This document shows positions 1 through 6,950 of a stretch of DNA of 35,857 nt, in pieces; positions within the stretch are counted from its first letter, which is position 1, and each line of letters starts with the position of its first letter. The position numbers and the translations under genes were made by a program. The stretch is from Bacteroidales bacterium (GTDB taxonomy: Bacteria; Bacteroidota; Bacteroidia; Bacteroidales; P3): NCBI GenBank assembly GCA_031260565.1, contig JAISLH010000115.1, positions 1-35,857 on the forward strand, in the 5' to 3' direction. Under the pieces are notes generated by a model, which saw only the letters and a program-made list of their open reading frames with translations, had not been told where the DNA came from and made no database searches.

Positions 1-979
1 TTTCTAAAATTTTGACAGCGTTATGTGGAATGATTATCGCCTCTTTTGTGATAGCAGGAAGGAGCATTGCTTCGCCTGCCTGTATGTGTAAAGTAGTATT
101 AAGAGATTGCACATCAGCACTTCCACCAACACAAAAGTATATAACGAAGCTATCCAAGAACGAATAATCTTTCCGTAAGCCCGACTCCATATTCAGATTG
201 ACAATGTTAGTGGAAAAATAAGGTGTTTCTATTATGTTATGTGTGTGATTGAGATGGTTATGGTAGTGATGCTTTGCCGTATCATAAACAGGACTTAAAT
301 CCAAAACCTCTATGGCATCCTTCAAATGAAGTTGCCGCTTATTCCCTTGCTCGTCCGTTCGGTCATAATCATAAAGACGATAAGTGAGGTCGCAATTCTG
401 TTGAATCTCAGCTAACAAGACACCCTTGCCAATAGCATGTATCGTACCGGCAGGAATATAAAAGACATCATCTTCAAAGGTCGGCTCGGTGTTGAGAATA
501 TCGGCAAGATTGTTGCTGCGAATGGAGTTAAGGATTTCGGACTTGGTTACCCTTTTACGAAATCCGCTTGTGATGATAGAGCCTTTGTCGCTATTGATAA
601 CATACCACATCTCGCTCTTGCCGTTTGGCACACCAACAGATTGGGCATATCTATCGTCAGGATGAACCTGCACGGAAAGGTTATCAGCAGCGTCTATAAT
701 CTTCAAAAGCAAGGGGAAATTGTCATAAAACTTTGCAAAATTCTCCTCTCCTAACAACTCATCACTATACATCTGTATGACTTCCTTAAGCGTAGCCTGA
801 GCAAGAAAACCGTTCTCTATAAGCGTCTCCTCTCCTTCCACAGCAGACAGAGCCCACAACTCTCCGCAGTTATCTAATGGTGAAAAATCTATTCCAAGGT
901 TATCTTTGATTTTTGTCCCACCCCATATCTTGCTTTTCATAAGAGGTAGGAATTTAAGTGGATATAAGCCCTGTTCCAT
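1..979 (-). CDS. manA: Mannose-6-phosphate isomerase, class I cupin type (3' end cut by window edge)
   Basis: Interconverts mannose 6-phosphate and fructose 6-phosphate in the cytoplasm, feeding GDP-mannose and glycan synthesis or mannose use. Translating the minus strand from the ATG at 979 gives 326 codons without a stop before the edge. The sequence has the family signature VQVHPDD near residue 105, KSEMWYV near 122, IPAGTIHAIGKG near 177 and EIQQNCDLTYRLYDY near 192. The expected zinc ligands Gln104, His106, Glu123 and His181 are all present, as is the active-site Arg201. The short bacterial (Bacillus-like) forms are about 315-325 residues, so only a few C-terminal residues are missing. 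It reads in the same direction as the downstream RNA methyltransferase at 1003-1791, 23 bp away, and may be cotranscribed with it. Family assignment is firm; the physiological sugar is inferred. Confidence 0.93.
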   Translation of the reverse strand, partial: MEQGLYPLKFLPLMKSKIWGGTKIKDNLGIDFSPLDNCGELWALSAVEGEETLIENGFLAQATLKEVIQMYSDELLGEENFAKFYDNFPLLLKIIDAADNLSVQVHPDDRYAQSVGVPNGKSEMWYVINSDKGSIITSGFRKRVTKSEILNSIRSNNLADILNTEPTFEDDVFYIPAGTIHAIGKGVLLAEIQQNCDLTYRLYDYDRTDEQGNKRQLHLKDAIEVLDLSPVYDTAKHHYHNHLNHTHNIIETPYFSTNIVNLNMESGLRKDYSFLDSFVIYFCVGGSADVQSLNTTLHIQAGEAMLLPAITKEAIIIPHNAVKILE

Positions 980-1002
980 TGCTAAATAGTATAAATTTAA
1001 GT

Positions 1003-1791
1003 TTAATGCAAGAGTATGTTTTGCTCAAATGCTAATCTTCTACGAAATTCCGACACGATTATTGCCGTTGCCACCGAAGCATTGAGGCTTTCGGGCTTGT
1101 TGGCATTGAGCGAAAGGCGAGGTATTGACAAAGGTTGATTGACGAAGGTTTTAATTTGTTCGCTTATGCCAAAGGACTCGCTGCCGATAACAATAATGCC
1201 ATCTGATGAAAGGTCAGTTTGGTAAATGTTAGTGCCGTTTTCAACTATCGTTCCATAGATTGGGAAGTTTTTGGGCAGGCTTTGCAGTACGTTTTCCAAA
1301 TCTTCATAAAGCACATTCACACGAAAAATAGAACCCATTGAGGCTTGAACAACCTTAGGGTTAAAAACATCAACACACTGCCTTGAACAAACAATATCCT
1401 TTATGCCAAACCAGTCGGCAATACGCATTATTGTGCCAAGATTGCCCGGATCTTTTATGTTGTCAATGGCTATTGTGAGATTGTTTTCGTATTTTATGGG
1501 CTTTAGTTGAGGTTTGTAGGCAAGGCAAAAGACCTTATTGGGCGTTGAAAGCAGACTTATGCGTTCCAACTCTTCGTTAGAAATCTCATAAAACGGCATT
1601 GGCTTGCTGCCAATCAGCCTTTCGTTTTCATCAAACCAAGACTGAACAGCATAGACTGCTATCGGCTCAAAGCAACTTGCCAATAACTCTTCGGTCATCT
1701 TCACTCCCTCAACCACAAACAGGCTGTCAGCATTGCGATATTTGCTTTGCTTATAGGCAGTCAGGCGTTTTAGTTCGGTTTTTGAAATCAT
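1003..1791 (-). CDS. TrmH/SpoU-family RNA 2'-O-methyltransferase (RlmB-like)
   Basis: SAM-dependent ribose 2'-O-methylation of rRNA or tRNA; the target base cannot be read from the sequence. The 262-residue protein has an N-terminal substrate-binding domain (SKTELKRLTAYKQSKYR..., the L30e-like SpoU_sub_bind region) and a C-terminal SPOUT domain with the three knot motifs: DNIKDPGNLGTIMRIADWFG, VIGSESFGIS and LNASVATAIIVSEF. The longer TTG-started frame (to 1824) is rejected because that TTG lies in the loop of an intrinsic terminator at 1801-1833; the ATG at 1791 begins just after its T-tract. It sits downstream of rplI and upstream of manA. Expression is either read-through from the ribosomal operon or from an unseen promoter. 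A second, shorter family member lies at 32005-32541. Confidence 0.88.
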   Translation of the reverse strand: MISKTELKRLTAYKQSKYRNADSLFVVEGVKMTEELLASCFEPIAVYAVQSWFDENERLIGSKPMPFYEISNEELERISLLSTPNKVFCLAYKPQLKPIKYENNLTIAIDNIKDPGNLGTIMRIADWFGIKDIVCSRQCVDVFNPKVVQASMGSIFRVNVLYEDLENVLQSLPKNFPIYGTIVENGTNIYQTDLSSDGIIVIGSESFGISEQIKTFVNQPLSIPRLSLNANKPESLNASVATAIIVSEFRRRLAFEQNILLH

Positions 1792-1800
1792 AATTATAAC

Positions 1801-1833
1801 AAAAAAAGAGAAATAGTCTTGCAACTACTTCTC
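1801..1833 (-). terminator. Intrinsic terminator of the rpsF-rpsR-rplI operon
   Basis: On the minus strand GAGAAGTAGT pairs with ACTATTTCTC (10 bp, one G-U pair) across a 6-nt loop and is followed at once by seven T residues. It lies 48 bp past the rplI stop and overlaps the leader of the next gene. Confidence 0.8.
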
Positions 1834-1880
1834 CTCATAAAATTAACTTAATTGTTTAACGACCATACAAAGAAATATGG

Positions 1881-2333
1881 TTATTCTGCAAAGACTTCAA
1901 AATTTATTTCTGCCTTTATGTCTTTATAAACGGACAAAGTAGCCGAGTAATTTCCAAGTTCCTTAATAGAATCGCCTTTGATAGTGATTTTCTTTCTGTC
2001 AATCTCCATATCAAACTGAGACTTGATAGCGTCAGCAATCTGTATTGTATTAACAGAACCAAATATCTTTCCGCTTTCACTTGCTTTTGCACCGATACGT
2101 AAGCCATCCACTTTCTTCAACTGCTCAACCGTTGCCTCAGCATCTTTTCTTATTTTATCCTCCTTAAAAGCACGTTGTTTAAGATTCTCAGCCAAGACTT
2201 TCTTAGCTGAAGATGTCGCAACCATTGCATATCCCTGAGGGATAAGATAGTTGTTTGCGTACCCATCTTTTACTTTAATGATTTCGTCCTTGTAACCTAA
2301 ATTGACTACATCTTGCTTTAATATAATTTCCAT
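1881..2333 (-). CDS. rplI: 50S ribosomal protein L9 (bL9)
   Basis: Structural protein of the large subunit, bound at the base of the L1 stalk and involved in frame maintenance. The 150-residue length is standard. It opens with the typical N-terminal domain MEIILKQDVVNLGYKDEIIKVKDGYANNYLIPQGYA, here matched with its GYANNYLIP motif around residues 24-32, then a long helical linker (about 45-75), then the C-terminal domain with KASESGKIFGSV and KKITIKGDSIKELGNY. It is the last gene of the operon, 17 bp after rpsR, and is followed by an intrinsic terminator. Assignment is secure. Confidence 0.97.
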   Translation of the reverse strand: MEIILKQDVVNLGYKDEIIKVKDGYANNYLIPQGYAMVATSSAKKVLAENLKQRAFKEDKIRKDAEATVEQLKKVDGLRIGAKASESGKIFGSVNTIQIADAIKSQFDMEIDRKKITIKGDSIKELGNYSATLSVYKDIKAEINFEVFAE

Positions 2334-2350
2334 TTTGTAATCTCCTTTTT

Positions 2351-2617
2351 TTATTTTAATAAATCGGCTACGTAAGGCATTAGGGCAAGATGTCTTGCAC
2401 GTTTGACAGCCTGTGCCACCTTCTTTTGATACTTGTTTGATGTTCCGGTGATACGGCGAGGTAAAATTTTGCCTTGTTCATTCACAAACTTCAATAAAAA
2501 GTCCGCATCCTTATAGTCAATGTACTTTATACCGCTCTTTTTGAAACGACAATACTTCTTTCTCTGCGTATTAACCGCAACGGGGGTCAAATATTTTATT
2601 TCTGATTCGTTTGCCAT
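2351..2617 (-). CDS. rpsR: 30S ribosomal protein S18 (bS18)
   Basis: Small-subunit platform protein that forms a heterodimer with S6. The 88-residue frame has the family core [25 protein letters not shown] followed by the basic, RNA-binding stretch [35 protein letters not shown]. It starts 3 bp after the rpsF stop, so the two genes are tightly coupled, as expected for partners made in equal amounts. There is no ssb gene between rpsF and rpsR, which fits Bacteroidota and differs from Firmicutes. Confidence 0.97.
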   Translation of the reverse strand: MANESEIKYLTPVAVNTQRKKYCRFKKSGIKYIDYKDADFLLKFVNEQGKILPRRITGTSNKYQKKVAQAVKRARHLALMPYVADLLK

Positions 2618-2620
2618 AGT

Positions 2621-3046
2621 TTAGTTCTCCTCTGTGTTAAGTGGTTCATCAATTACAGGAACTTCTTTAATAATAGGTGCTTCCTTTACCTCTTGCTTCT
2701 TTGCTTGCTGACTTTTCAAACCATTTGCACGCTTCTTTTCATTGTATGCAATAGAATGCTTATCAAGAACAATAGTCAAAAAACGCAGCAGTTTTTCGTC
2801 ACGTTTGTAGGCTGTTTCCAAAGTTGCAATCAATGCAGGCTCCGACTTGAATTCAATTAAGTAATAGAATCCTGTTGTCTTCTTTTGAATGGGGTAAGCC
2901 AACTTTTTCATACCCCAGTTGTGTTCAAACACAATCTCCGCTTTGTTATCAGCCAGCAAAGACTGATACTTTTTAACCGTCTCCTTTATCTGTTGGTCAG
3001 ATAAAACGGGAGTCATAATGAAAACGGTTTCATACTGTTTTACCAT
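2621..3046 (-). CDS. rpsF: 30S ribosomal protein S6 (bS6)
   Basis: Small-subunit protein that binds 16S rRNA together with S18. The 141-residue frame starts MVKQYETVFIMTPVLS and contains YPIQKKTTGFYYLIEF and RDEKLLRFLTIVLDKH, the usual beta-alpha-beta fold. After residue 105 it has a charged, low-complexity tail (KKQEVKEAPIIKEVPVIDEP), longer than the E. coli core but common in Bacteroidota. It is first in the rpsF-rpsR-rplI operon and is driven by the consensus promoter at 3096-3125. S6 and S18 operons are often autoregulated by an RNA leader; only about 40 nt of leader is present here and no clear operator was seen. Confidence 0.96.
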   Translation of the reverse strand: MVKQYETVFIMTPVLSDQQIKETVKKYQSLLADNKAEIVFEHNWGMKKLAYPIQKKTTGFYYLIEFKSEPALIATLETAYKRDEKLLRFLTIVLDKHSIAYNEKKRANGLKSQQAKKQEVKEAPIIKEVPVIDEPLNTEEN

Positions 3047-3095
3047 AGTTTTTTTTAATCTTTTTGTTATTAAAAATCATTTAATTTTGAGCGTG

Positions 3096-3125
3096 CAAAG
3101 GTACAACTTTTTTTTGAACTGACAA
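3096..3125 (-). promoter_or_regulatory. Bacteroidota-type promoter for the rpsF operon
   Basis: Read on the minus strand, a -33 TTG (3123-3125) is separated by exactly 19 bp from the -7 box TACCTTTG (3096-3103). This matches the sigma-ABfr consensus. The predicted start of transcription is about 40-45 nt before the rpsF ATG. Confidence 0.8.
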
Positions 3126-3366
3126 CACAAACGGGTAAAATAATCTAACGACAGCCTATTTTAGATGGTGTGTCAGATCAGATGTTTCGCTTTTTTCAAA
3201 TGCAAAATTGCTACCAAAATACAGCTAATAATTATATTTTAGTCAAAGTATATTTATACAAAACACTCACTAAAAACAGCCATTTTTAGCATAAATTTTG
3301 TAGAAAAACAGGATAAAAATGCCTTTTTTTACTCTATATTTGCTCATTTTTCAACTCATTTTTTTC

Positions 3367-3482
3367 AAAAAAAGACTGATTTTTGCTAACAGACACTTCA
3401 TCACAACGAAACGCCGTTTCAATTTTCTAAAGTGGCGTTTCGTGACGCTGAAACGCCACTTTAATTTTGGCAAAAAGCAAAA
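3367..3482. repeat. 21-bp-period core array, locus 1
   Basis: Six units start at 3367, 3388, 3409, 3430, 3451 and 3472, exactly 21 bp apart. The clearest cores are AAACGCCGTTT (3409), AAGTGGCGTTTC (3430, reverse orientation) and AAACGCCACTTT (3451). The last two form a perfect hairpin, TAAAGTGGCGTTTC with GAAACGCCACTTTA, around an 8-nt loop. Because 21 is a multiple of three, the array also reads as a heptad-repeated basic ORF (3319-3561); this is judged a by-product. Confidence 0.8.
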
Positions 3483-3510
3483 AAAGGGGATAAAGTATTA
3501 TATTATCCCC
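3479..3510 (-). terminator. Intrinsic terminator inside element copy 1
   Basis: On the minus strand GGGGATAA pairs with TTATCCCC and is followed by seven T residues. It is conserved in copy 2 (23423-23454). It would end a transcript of roughly 200 nt starting near the -7 box at 3702-3709. Confidence 0.65.
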
Positions 3511-3608
3511 ATAAAGTTATATATTGCGTTATTGCAATATGATTACGTAAAATTTATATAAAATCGTCAGGTTCGCAACTCTAAAAAGTGATAGTTTTTA
3601 ATGATATT

Positions 3609-3662
3609 TTATTGCATTAAATCTGTAATTTGTGATGATGTTTTTTGATATTGTTTTGTCAT
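3609..3662 (-). pseudogene. Short frame of element copy 1, interrupted relative to copy 2
   Basis: The minus strand reads MTKQYQKTSSQITDLMQ then TAA. In copy 2 the same codon is CAA and the frame runs on to 31 residues; in copy 1 the frame downstream of the TAA (NIIKNYHFLELRT) also still matches and ends at the equivalent TGA. The ATG lies about 40 nt below a TACTTTTG box (3702-3709). The peptide matches no family I know. It may be a real micro-peptide gene that is inactivated here, or chance. Confidence 0.35.
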
Positions 3663-3701
3663 AATCTTAATCTCTTTCTTTTTTACTTAAATTTGGTGTT
3701 G

Positions 3702-3709
3702 CAAAAGTA
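3702..3709 (-). promoter_or_regulatory. Promoter-like -7 box (TACTTTTG) facing into element copy 1
   Basis: A TAnnTTTG box on the minus strand lies at the right end of the element. Copy 2 has TACCTTTG at the equivalent place. No good -33 TTG was found 19-20 bp upstream, so the call rests on the -7 box and its conservation. Confidence 0.45.
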
Positions 3710-3746
3710 CAAAAAATGAAATTAAAATTGGGTGGTAATATTATAT

Positions 3747-4625
3747 TTATTTTCCTTCCAAATAGCCCTTAACTCTCTCCGCTACTTCTTCCATTAACCA
3801 CATCGGAGTAGAAGTTGCACCGCTTATTCCTATCGTTTTGGCGTTGGAAAGCAATGAGAAATCTATCTCTTGAGCCGAGTTCAGCAAGTATGTATTTTGA
3901 TTTTCCGCCTTACAGATATTAAATAAATACATCCCATTTGAAGAGTTGGACGAAGAAACGAACAAAACAACCTGATGAGTCTTGGCAAAGTCAATAATAG
4001 AATCCTTTCTCTTCAAGACGTGTTTGCAGATTGAGTTGGTGATACTAATCCTTCGGCATTCCGCTTTAAGACATATCTCCTTGATAATTTCGGCATAAAC
4101 GTTCCTATCCATTGTCGTTTGAGAGAAAATGATAAGGTTTTTCTTGAAAATAGAGATGCTTTCCAAGTCTTTAACAGAAGAAATAACCCTTGCCTTTCCG
4201 TCAATTTGCCCCAGCAAACCTAAGACTTCCGGGTGTCCTTTCTTGCCTACGATTATTATTTCTGAAGATTTTAAGGTAGAAGTTGCCTCTTTTATCTCTT
4301 TTTGCAGCTTAAAAACGATAGGGCAAGTGGCGTTGATAATGGTAATATCTCTTTTTTTAGCAGTTTCAAACGTGGAAGGAGGCTCACCATGTGCCCGAAC
4401 TATAACATTGCAGTTGGACAATTTCTCAAATTCTTCATAGCTTATGGTGATTAAACCGAGTGATTTTAGCCTCTCAACTTCTGTTTTGTTATGCACAATA
4501 TCGCCAAGACAATAAATTTTTTCACCTTTTTTCAGTTCGTTTTCCGCAATTTTAATAGCATTAACTACTCCCTGACAGAAGCCGGCACTGCTATCTATTT
4601 CTATTTTTACATTGTTTTCACTCAT
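3747..4625 (-). CDS. ispH: 4-hydroxy-3-methylbut-2-enyl diphosphate reductase (LytB)
   Basis: Last step of the MEP isoprenoid pathway: reduces HMBPP to IPP and DMAPP with a [4Fe-4S] cluster. The 292-residue frame keeps the three cluster cysteines Cys17 (GFCQGV), Cys101 (NATCPIV) and Cys200 (TNSICKH). It also keeps the substrate-binding histidines His45 (IVHNK), His79 (RAHGEP) and His131 (GHPEV), and Glu133. The closing SGATSTPMWLMEEV is the usual C-terminal signature (GASTP type). It is a stand-alone minus-strand gene whose promoter overlaps the divergent promoter of the secreted protein at 4720. Assignment is secure; the organism would be expected to make isoprenoids by the MEP route. Confidence 0.95.
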   Translation of the reverse strand: MSENNVKIEIDSSAGFCQGVVNAIKIAENELKKGEKIYCLGDIVHNKTEVERLKSLGLITISYEEFEKLSNCNVIVRAHGEPPSTFETAKKRDITIINATCPIVFKLQKEIKEATSTLKSSEIIIVGKKGHPEVLGLLGQIDGKARVISSVKDLESISIFKKNLIIFSQTTMDRNVYAEIIKEICLKAECRRISITNSICKHVLKRKDSIIDFAKTHQVVLFVSSSNSSNGMYLFNICKAENQNTYLLNSAQEIDFSLLSNAKTIGISGATSTPMWLMEEVAERVKGYLEGK

Positions 4626-4647
4626 AAAAATCTTATTTAATGGGCAA

Positions 4648-4676
4648 CAAAGTTAGTAAAAAATTGTCATATCAAA
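4648..4676 (-). promoter_or_regulatory. Promoter for ispH
   Basis: Minus-strand -7 box TAACTTTG (4648-4655) with a TTTG (4673-4676) 17 bp upstream. It overlaps the plus-strand promoter at 4664-4693, so the two divergent promoters may compete for polymerase. Confidence 0.6.
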
Positions 4677-4693
4677 AAAAAATCGTACTTTTG
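4664..4693 (+). promoter_or_regulatory. Promoter for the secreted YD-like protein at 4720
   Basis: TTG (4664-4666), a 19-bp spacer, then TACTTTTG (4686-4693): a full match to the Bacteroidota consensus, 26 bp before the ATG. Confidence 0.78.
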
Positions 4694-4719
4694 CACCCTA
4701 AATAAAAACGTAATAAGGT

Positions 4720-5424
4720 ATGAAATTTAAAGTATTATTATCATTATTCTTGGCTGGTTTTGCTTTCTGCGGCATAGCACAAGCCCAAAATGCCACGACC
4801 GATTTGGAGAAAAATGGTCTAAAAGGCAAGGTTAAATCGGTAAAAACTGTTGAGTATTTCGCCGTAACTAAAACAAACGGCGACCAAACTACAATAGAAA
4901 AAGGTGATGCTGTTAAGCATGGTAAGAGCGGAAAGACTGAAATGGTTGAGGAGTACGACCAAAACGGCGTTAAAAATGGAGCAGCTGTACAGGGTGAAAT
5001 CGTTGATAGCTGGGCGTATAACACAGTTGCAAGTACAAAAACTTACCAATATAACGCTGACGGTTCGCTGAAAGCCGGTGATTGGAAGCCTGCAAGTTCG
5101 TACTACACTTACCGAACTAATGAGCAGGGAGCTTCACTTGAACGCAACACTTACAGCGATGGACAGATTTATACCGAAGTGTTAAGCAGGTTTGATGTCA
5201 ATGGCAACAAAATTTCTGACCGTTCTTCCTCTCAAAATGTTGTCTTTAAGTATGACAATAACGGCAACAAATCAGAGAAAACAGTGTCAGATAGAGACGG
5301 TAAAATCCTGTTTCAATACACTTACTTCTATGAATATGACCAAAATAGTAACTGGACTAAGTGCATAGAAATGCTATTTGGCAATCCGGTAAAGATAGTT
5401 GAGCGTGCAGTAATATACTATTAG
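4720..5424 (+). CDS. Secreted protein with YD-like repeats (paralogue of the gene at 13227)
   Basis: Function unknown. The 234-residue protein has a clear Sec signal peptide (MKFKVLLSLFLAGFAFCGIAQAQ, cut after AQA near residue 22). The mature N-terminus TDLEKNGLKGKVKSVKTVEY is nearly shared with the 13227 protein (TDAERDGLKGKVKSVKETHY). After that come degenerate Y-x-x-x-G-(N/S) hairpin units such as YNADGSL, FDVNGNKISD, KYDNNGNKSEK and EYDQNSNWTK. These resemble the YD/RHS-like short beta repeats of Bacteroidota surface proteins, but there is no RHS core, toxin domain or sorting signal. It is probably periplasmic or surface-exposed. It has its own promoter and a repeat-derived hairpin directly downstream, so it is likely monocistronic. 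Confidence 0.82.
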   Translation: MKFKVLLSLFLAGFAFCGIAQAQNATTDLEKNGLKGKVKSVKTVEYFAVTKTNGDQTTIEKGDAVKHGKSGKTEMVEEYDQNGVKNGAAVQGEIVDSWAYNTVASTKTYQYNADGSLKAGDWKPASSYYTYRTNEQGASLERNTYSDGQIYTEVLSRFDVNGNKISDRSSSQNVVFKYDNNGNKSEKTVSDRDGKILFQYTYFYEYDQNSNWTKCIEMLFGNPVKIVERAVIYY

Positions 5425-5453
5425 TAGTCTATTACTGGGAAAAACCAAGTCAT

Positions 5454-5512
5454 AAAGTGGCGTTTCAGTACAGTGGAACGCCACTTTAAGTTTTCATTTT
5501 TTTTATTTTAGT
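5454..5512 (+). terminator. Terminator-like hairpin built from two array cores
   Basis: AAAGTGGCGTTTC (from 5454) pairs with GGAACGCCACTTT (to 5487) with one mismatch and an 8-nt loop, and a T-rich stretch follows. The two cores are 22 bp apart and are the same words as in the arrays at 3.4, 13.0 and 23.4 kb, so this is a minimal two-unit array that may double as the terminator for the 4720 gene. The rest of the gap to 5638 holds nothing I recognise. Confidence 0.6.
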
Positions 5513-5638
5513 AGATAAGTCAGTCTTTTGGTAAAACGGAAGGCTGACCTGTTATTTATCCACTGACTTCTTGCAGACTTTTCGGCACTATGAAATGAGA
5601 GTAAAATATAAGGTATAGAAACAAATTTTTAACTTTTC

Positions 5639-5670
5639 TTTGTTGAAATGAAAAAAAAGTATTATCTTTG
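5639..5670 (+). promoter_or_regulatory. Promoter that sets the start of the DUF362 gene
   Basis: TTTG (5639-5642), a 20-bp spacer, then TATCTTTG (5663-5670). Transcription would start after about 5675, so the upstream ATG at 5648 would not be in the mRNA and the ATG at 5699 is the usable start. Confidence 0.75.
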
Positions 5671-5698
5671 CGGCTTCAAAAATTTAATATATTCAAAG

Positions 5699-6784
5699 AT
5701 GAGACTGATTAAAAATTACATTACTATCCTTGTGGCATTGGTTTGTTTTGCTGGGGCGAAGGCTCAAAGTGACTTGCCGGTTGTTTATTTTGTGAAGGAT
5801 ATTACACCCGAAAATATCGTTAAGCTCTACGATTCACTTGGCGTTAATTTCAAAGGCAAGACCGGAGTTAAAGTTCATTTTGGCGAGGATGGCAATAGAA
5901 ACTTCATTAATCCTGAATTGTACCGACCATTGATGAAAAAAGTAAATGGGACGTTTGTAGAAACCAACGTTTTATACGTAGGCAAGAGGCGTTTTACGGA
6001 TTCTCATATTGAAGTGGCAAAGAAGCATGGCTTTACTTTTGCACCTATTGATATTATTGATGCGGACGGCGAGAAGGATATTGACGTTACGGACTTGCAT
6101 TTGAAGCATTACAAGAGAGTAAAAACTGGAACACATTTCTTTGATTACGACAACTACATCATTCTTTCGCATTTCAAAGGTCATGGTTCGGCAGGCTTCG
6201 GCGGTGCTATCAAAAATCTTGCTATGGGCTTTGCATCTCCCGGCGGCAAGATGGCTCAACACGCAAGTGATGTTCCTGTTATCAATGACGTTGCTAATTG
6301 TATAGGTTGTGGTAGCTGCGTGCAGAATTGTCCGGGTAATGCCATAAGTTTGGTAGATGGTAAGGCGGTGATAGACCCTGAGAAGTGCTTGGGTTGTGCC
6401 AAGTGTATAGCGGAATGTCCGTTGAAATTGATTGCTCCAGACCGCAAACAATTAGCAGAAAACGTCTTTTTGGAACGATTAGTTGAATACGCCTACGTTT
6501 ATCAAAGGGAGAAGCCAATGGTTTATATCAATGTTCTTGCAAATATATCCGCCTCTTGCGATTGTAGCGCGAGAGCTCCGTTACCTTTTACGCAGGATAT
6601 AGGAATTGTCGCCTCAAAAGACATCGTTGCAATAGAGAAAGCCTCTCACGACTTGGTAGCAAAGGGACATAATTGTGAAGATGCGTTTTTGAAAGAAAGC
6701 GGAGTAAGCGGCTTAGGTCAGGTTAATTATGCAGAACAACTTGGTATGGGCAAGCAAAAGTACCGCCTTGTGGAGATAAAATAA
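5699..6784 (+). CDS. DUF362 protein with two [4Fe-4S] ferredoxin motifs, with signal peptide
   Basis: The catalytic role of DUF362 proteins is not established; they are thought to be iron-sulphur redox proteins. From the ATG at 5699 the 361-residue product begins with a signal peptide (MRLIKNYITILVALVCFAGAKAQ). The DUF362 core follows, including KVHFGEDGNRNFINPEL and a SHFKGHGSAGFGGAIKNLAMG stretch, then two ferredoxin motifs CIGCGSCVQNCPG and CLGCAKCIAECPL, each a CxxCxxCxxxCP ligand set, then a C-terminal DUF362 part. The start was chosen because the promoter lies downstream of the 5648 ATG and because this start exposes the signal peptide. Most DUF362 proteins I know are cytoplasmic, so export of a [4Fe-4S] protein is odd. 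An intrinsic terminator follows. Confidence 0.85.
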   Translation: MRLIKNYITILVALVCFAGAKAQSDLPVVYFVKDITPENIVKLYDSLGVNFKGKTGVKVHFGEDGNRNFINPELYRPLMKKVNGTFVETNVLYVGKRRFTDSHIEVAKKHGFTFAPIDIIDADGEKDIDVTDLHLKHYKRVKTGTHFFDYDNYIILSHFKGHGSAGFGGAIKNLAMGFASPGGKMAQHASDVPVINDVANCIGCGSCVQNCPGNAISLVDGKAVIDPEKCLGCAKCIAECPLKLIAPDRKQLAENVFLERLVEYAYVYQREKPMVYINVLANISASCDCSARAPLPFTQDIGIVASKDIVAIEKASHDLVAKGHNCEDAFLKESGVSGLGQVNYAEQLGMGKQKYRLVEIK

Positions 6785-6824
6785 GACAAAAAAACAATAA
6801 AATCGGATAAACGTACGTTTATAT

Positions 6825-6868
6825 ATGAGTTTGTATGCTGTGAAATAAAGATACAAACTCATTTTTTA
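6825..6868 (+). terminator. Intrinsic terminator after the DUF362 gene
   Basis: A perfect 12-bp stem, ATGAGTTTGTAT (6825-6836) with ATACAAACTCAT (6851-6862), is followed by TTTTTT and a T-rich run. Confidence 0.85.
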
Positions 6869-6911
6869 TTTTATCAATAATTAAAAACGGTGTTGTTTTC
6901 ATAAAAGTTAG

Positions 6912-6919
6912 TACTTTTG
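6912..6919 (+). promoter_or_regulatory. -7 box TACTTTTG upstream of the nuclease-like cassette
   Basis: TACTTTTG lies about 32 bp before the ATG at 6951. A TTG is present upstream but at 16 bp rather than 19. It is the only promoter-like signal before the three genes that follow. Confidence 0.55.
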
Positions 6920-6950
6920 TGCATCCTTATAAAACTAAAATGAAGTGAAT

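Larger units (their letters stand above)
3223..3709. repeat. Duplicated intergenic element, copy 1 (about 485 bp; copy 2 at 23168-23637)
   Basis: The gap between rpsF and ispH is filled by a sequence that recurs, diverged but alignable throughout and in the same orientation, at 23168-23637. The match starts at TAATAATTAT and ends around a minus-strand promoter-like box. From left to right it contains an AT-rich lead, the 21-bp array of AAACGCC/GGCGTTT cores (3367-3482), a minus-strand intrinsic terminator (3479-3510), a small hairpin ATATTGC/GCAATAT (about 3522-3542), a short minus-strand frame (3609-3662) and the box at 3702-3709. No transposase or terminal inverted repeat was found, so it is not recognised as an IS or MITE. 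Confidence 0.8.

Noticed and set aside
1792-1824. N-terminal extension of the SpoU methyltransferase from a TTG at 1824
   Set aside because: The TTG is in the loop of an intrinsic terminator; the ATG at 1791 begins the conserved domain.
3319-3561. 80-residue basic ORF with heptad repeats (and its relative at 23242-23505)
   Set aside because: The heptads are the translation of the 21-bp DNA period. Starts are not conserved (ATG versus TTG at different places), amino-acid-changing differences outnumber silent ones, and other arrays of the same family use 22-bp steps that break any frame.
3223-3709. Insertion sequence or MITE for the duplicated element
   Set aside because: No transposase fragment, terminal inverted repeats or target-site duplication could be seen at either copy; it is kept as an unclassified repeat.
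5648-5698. Longer N-terminus for the DUF362 protein
   Set aside because: It would span the -7 box at 5663-5670, so the ATG at 5648 is upstream of the transcript, and it would bury the signal peptide.
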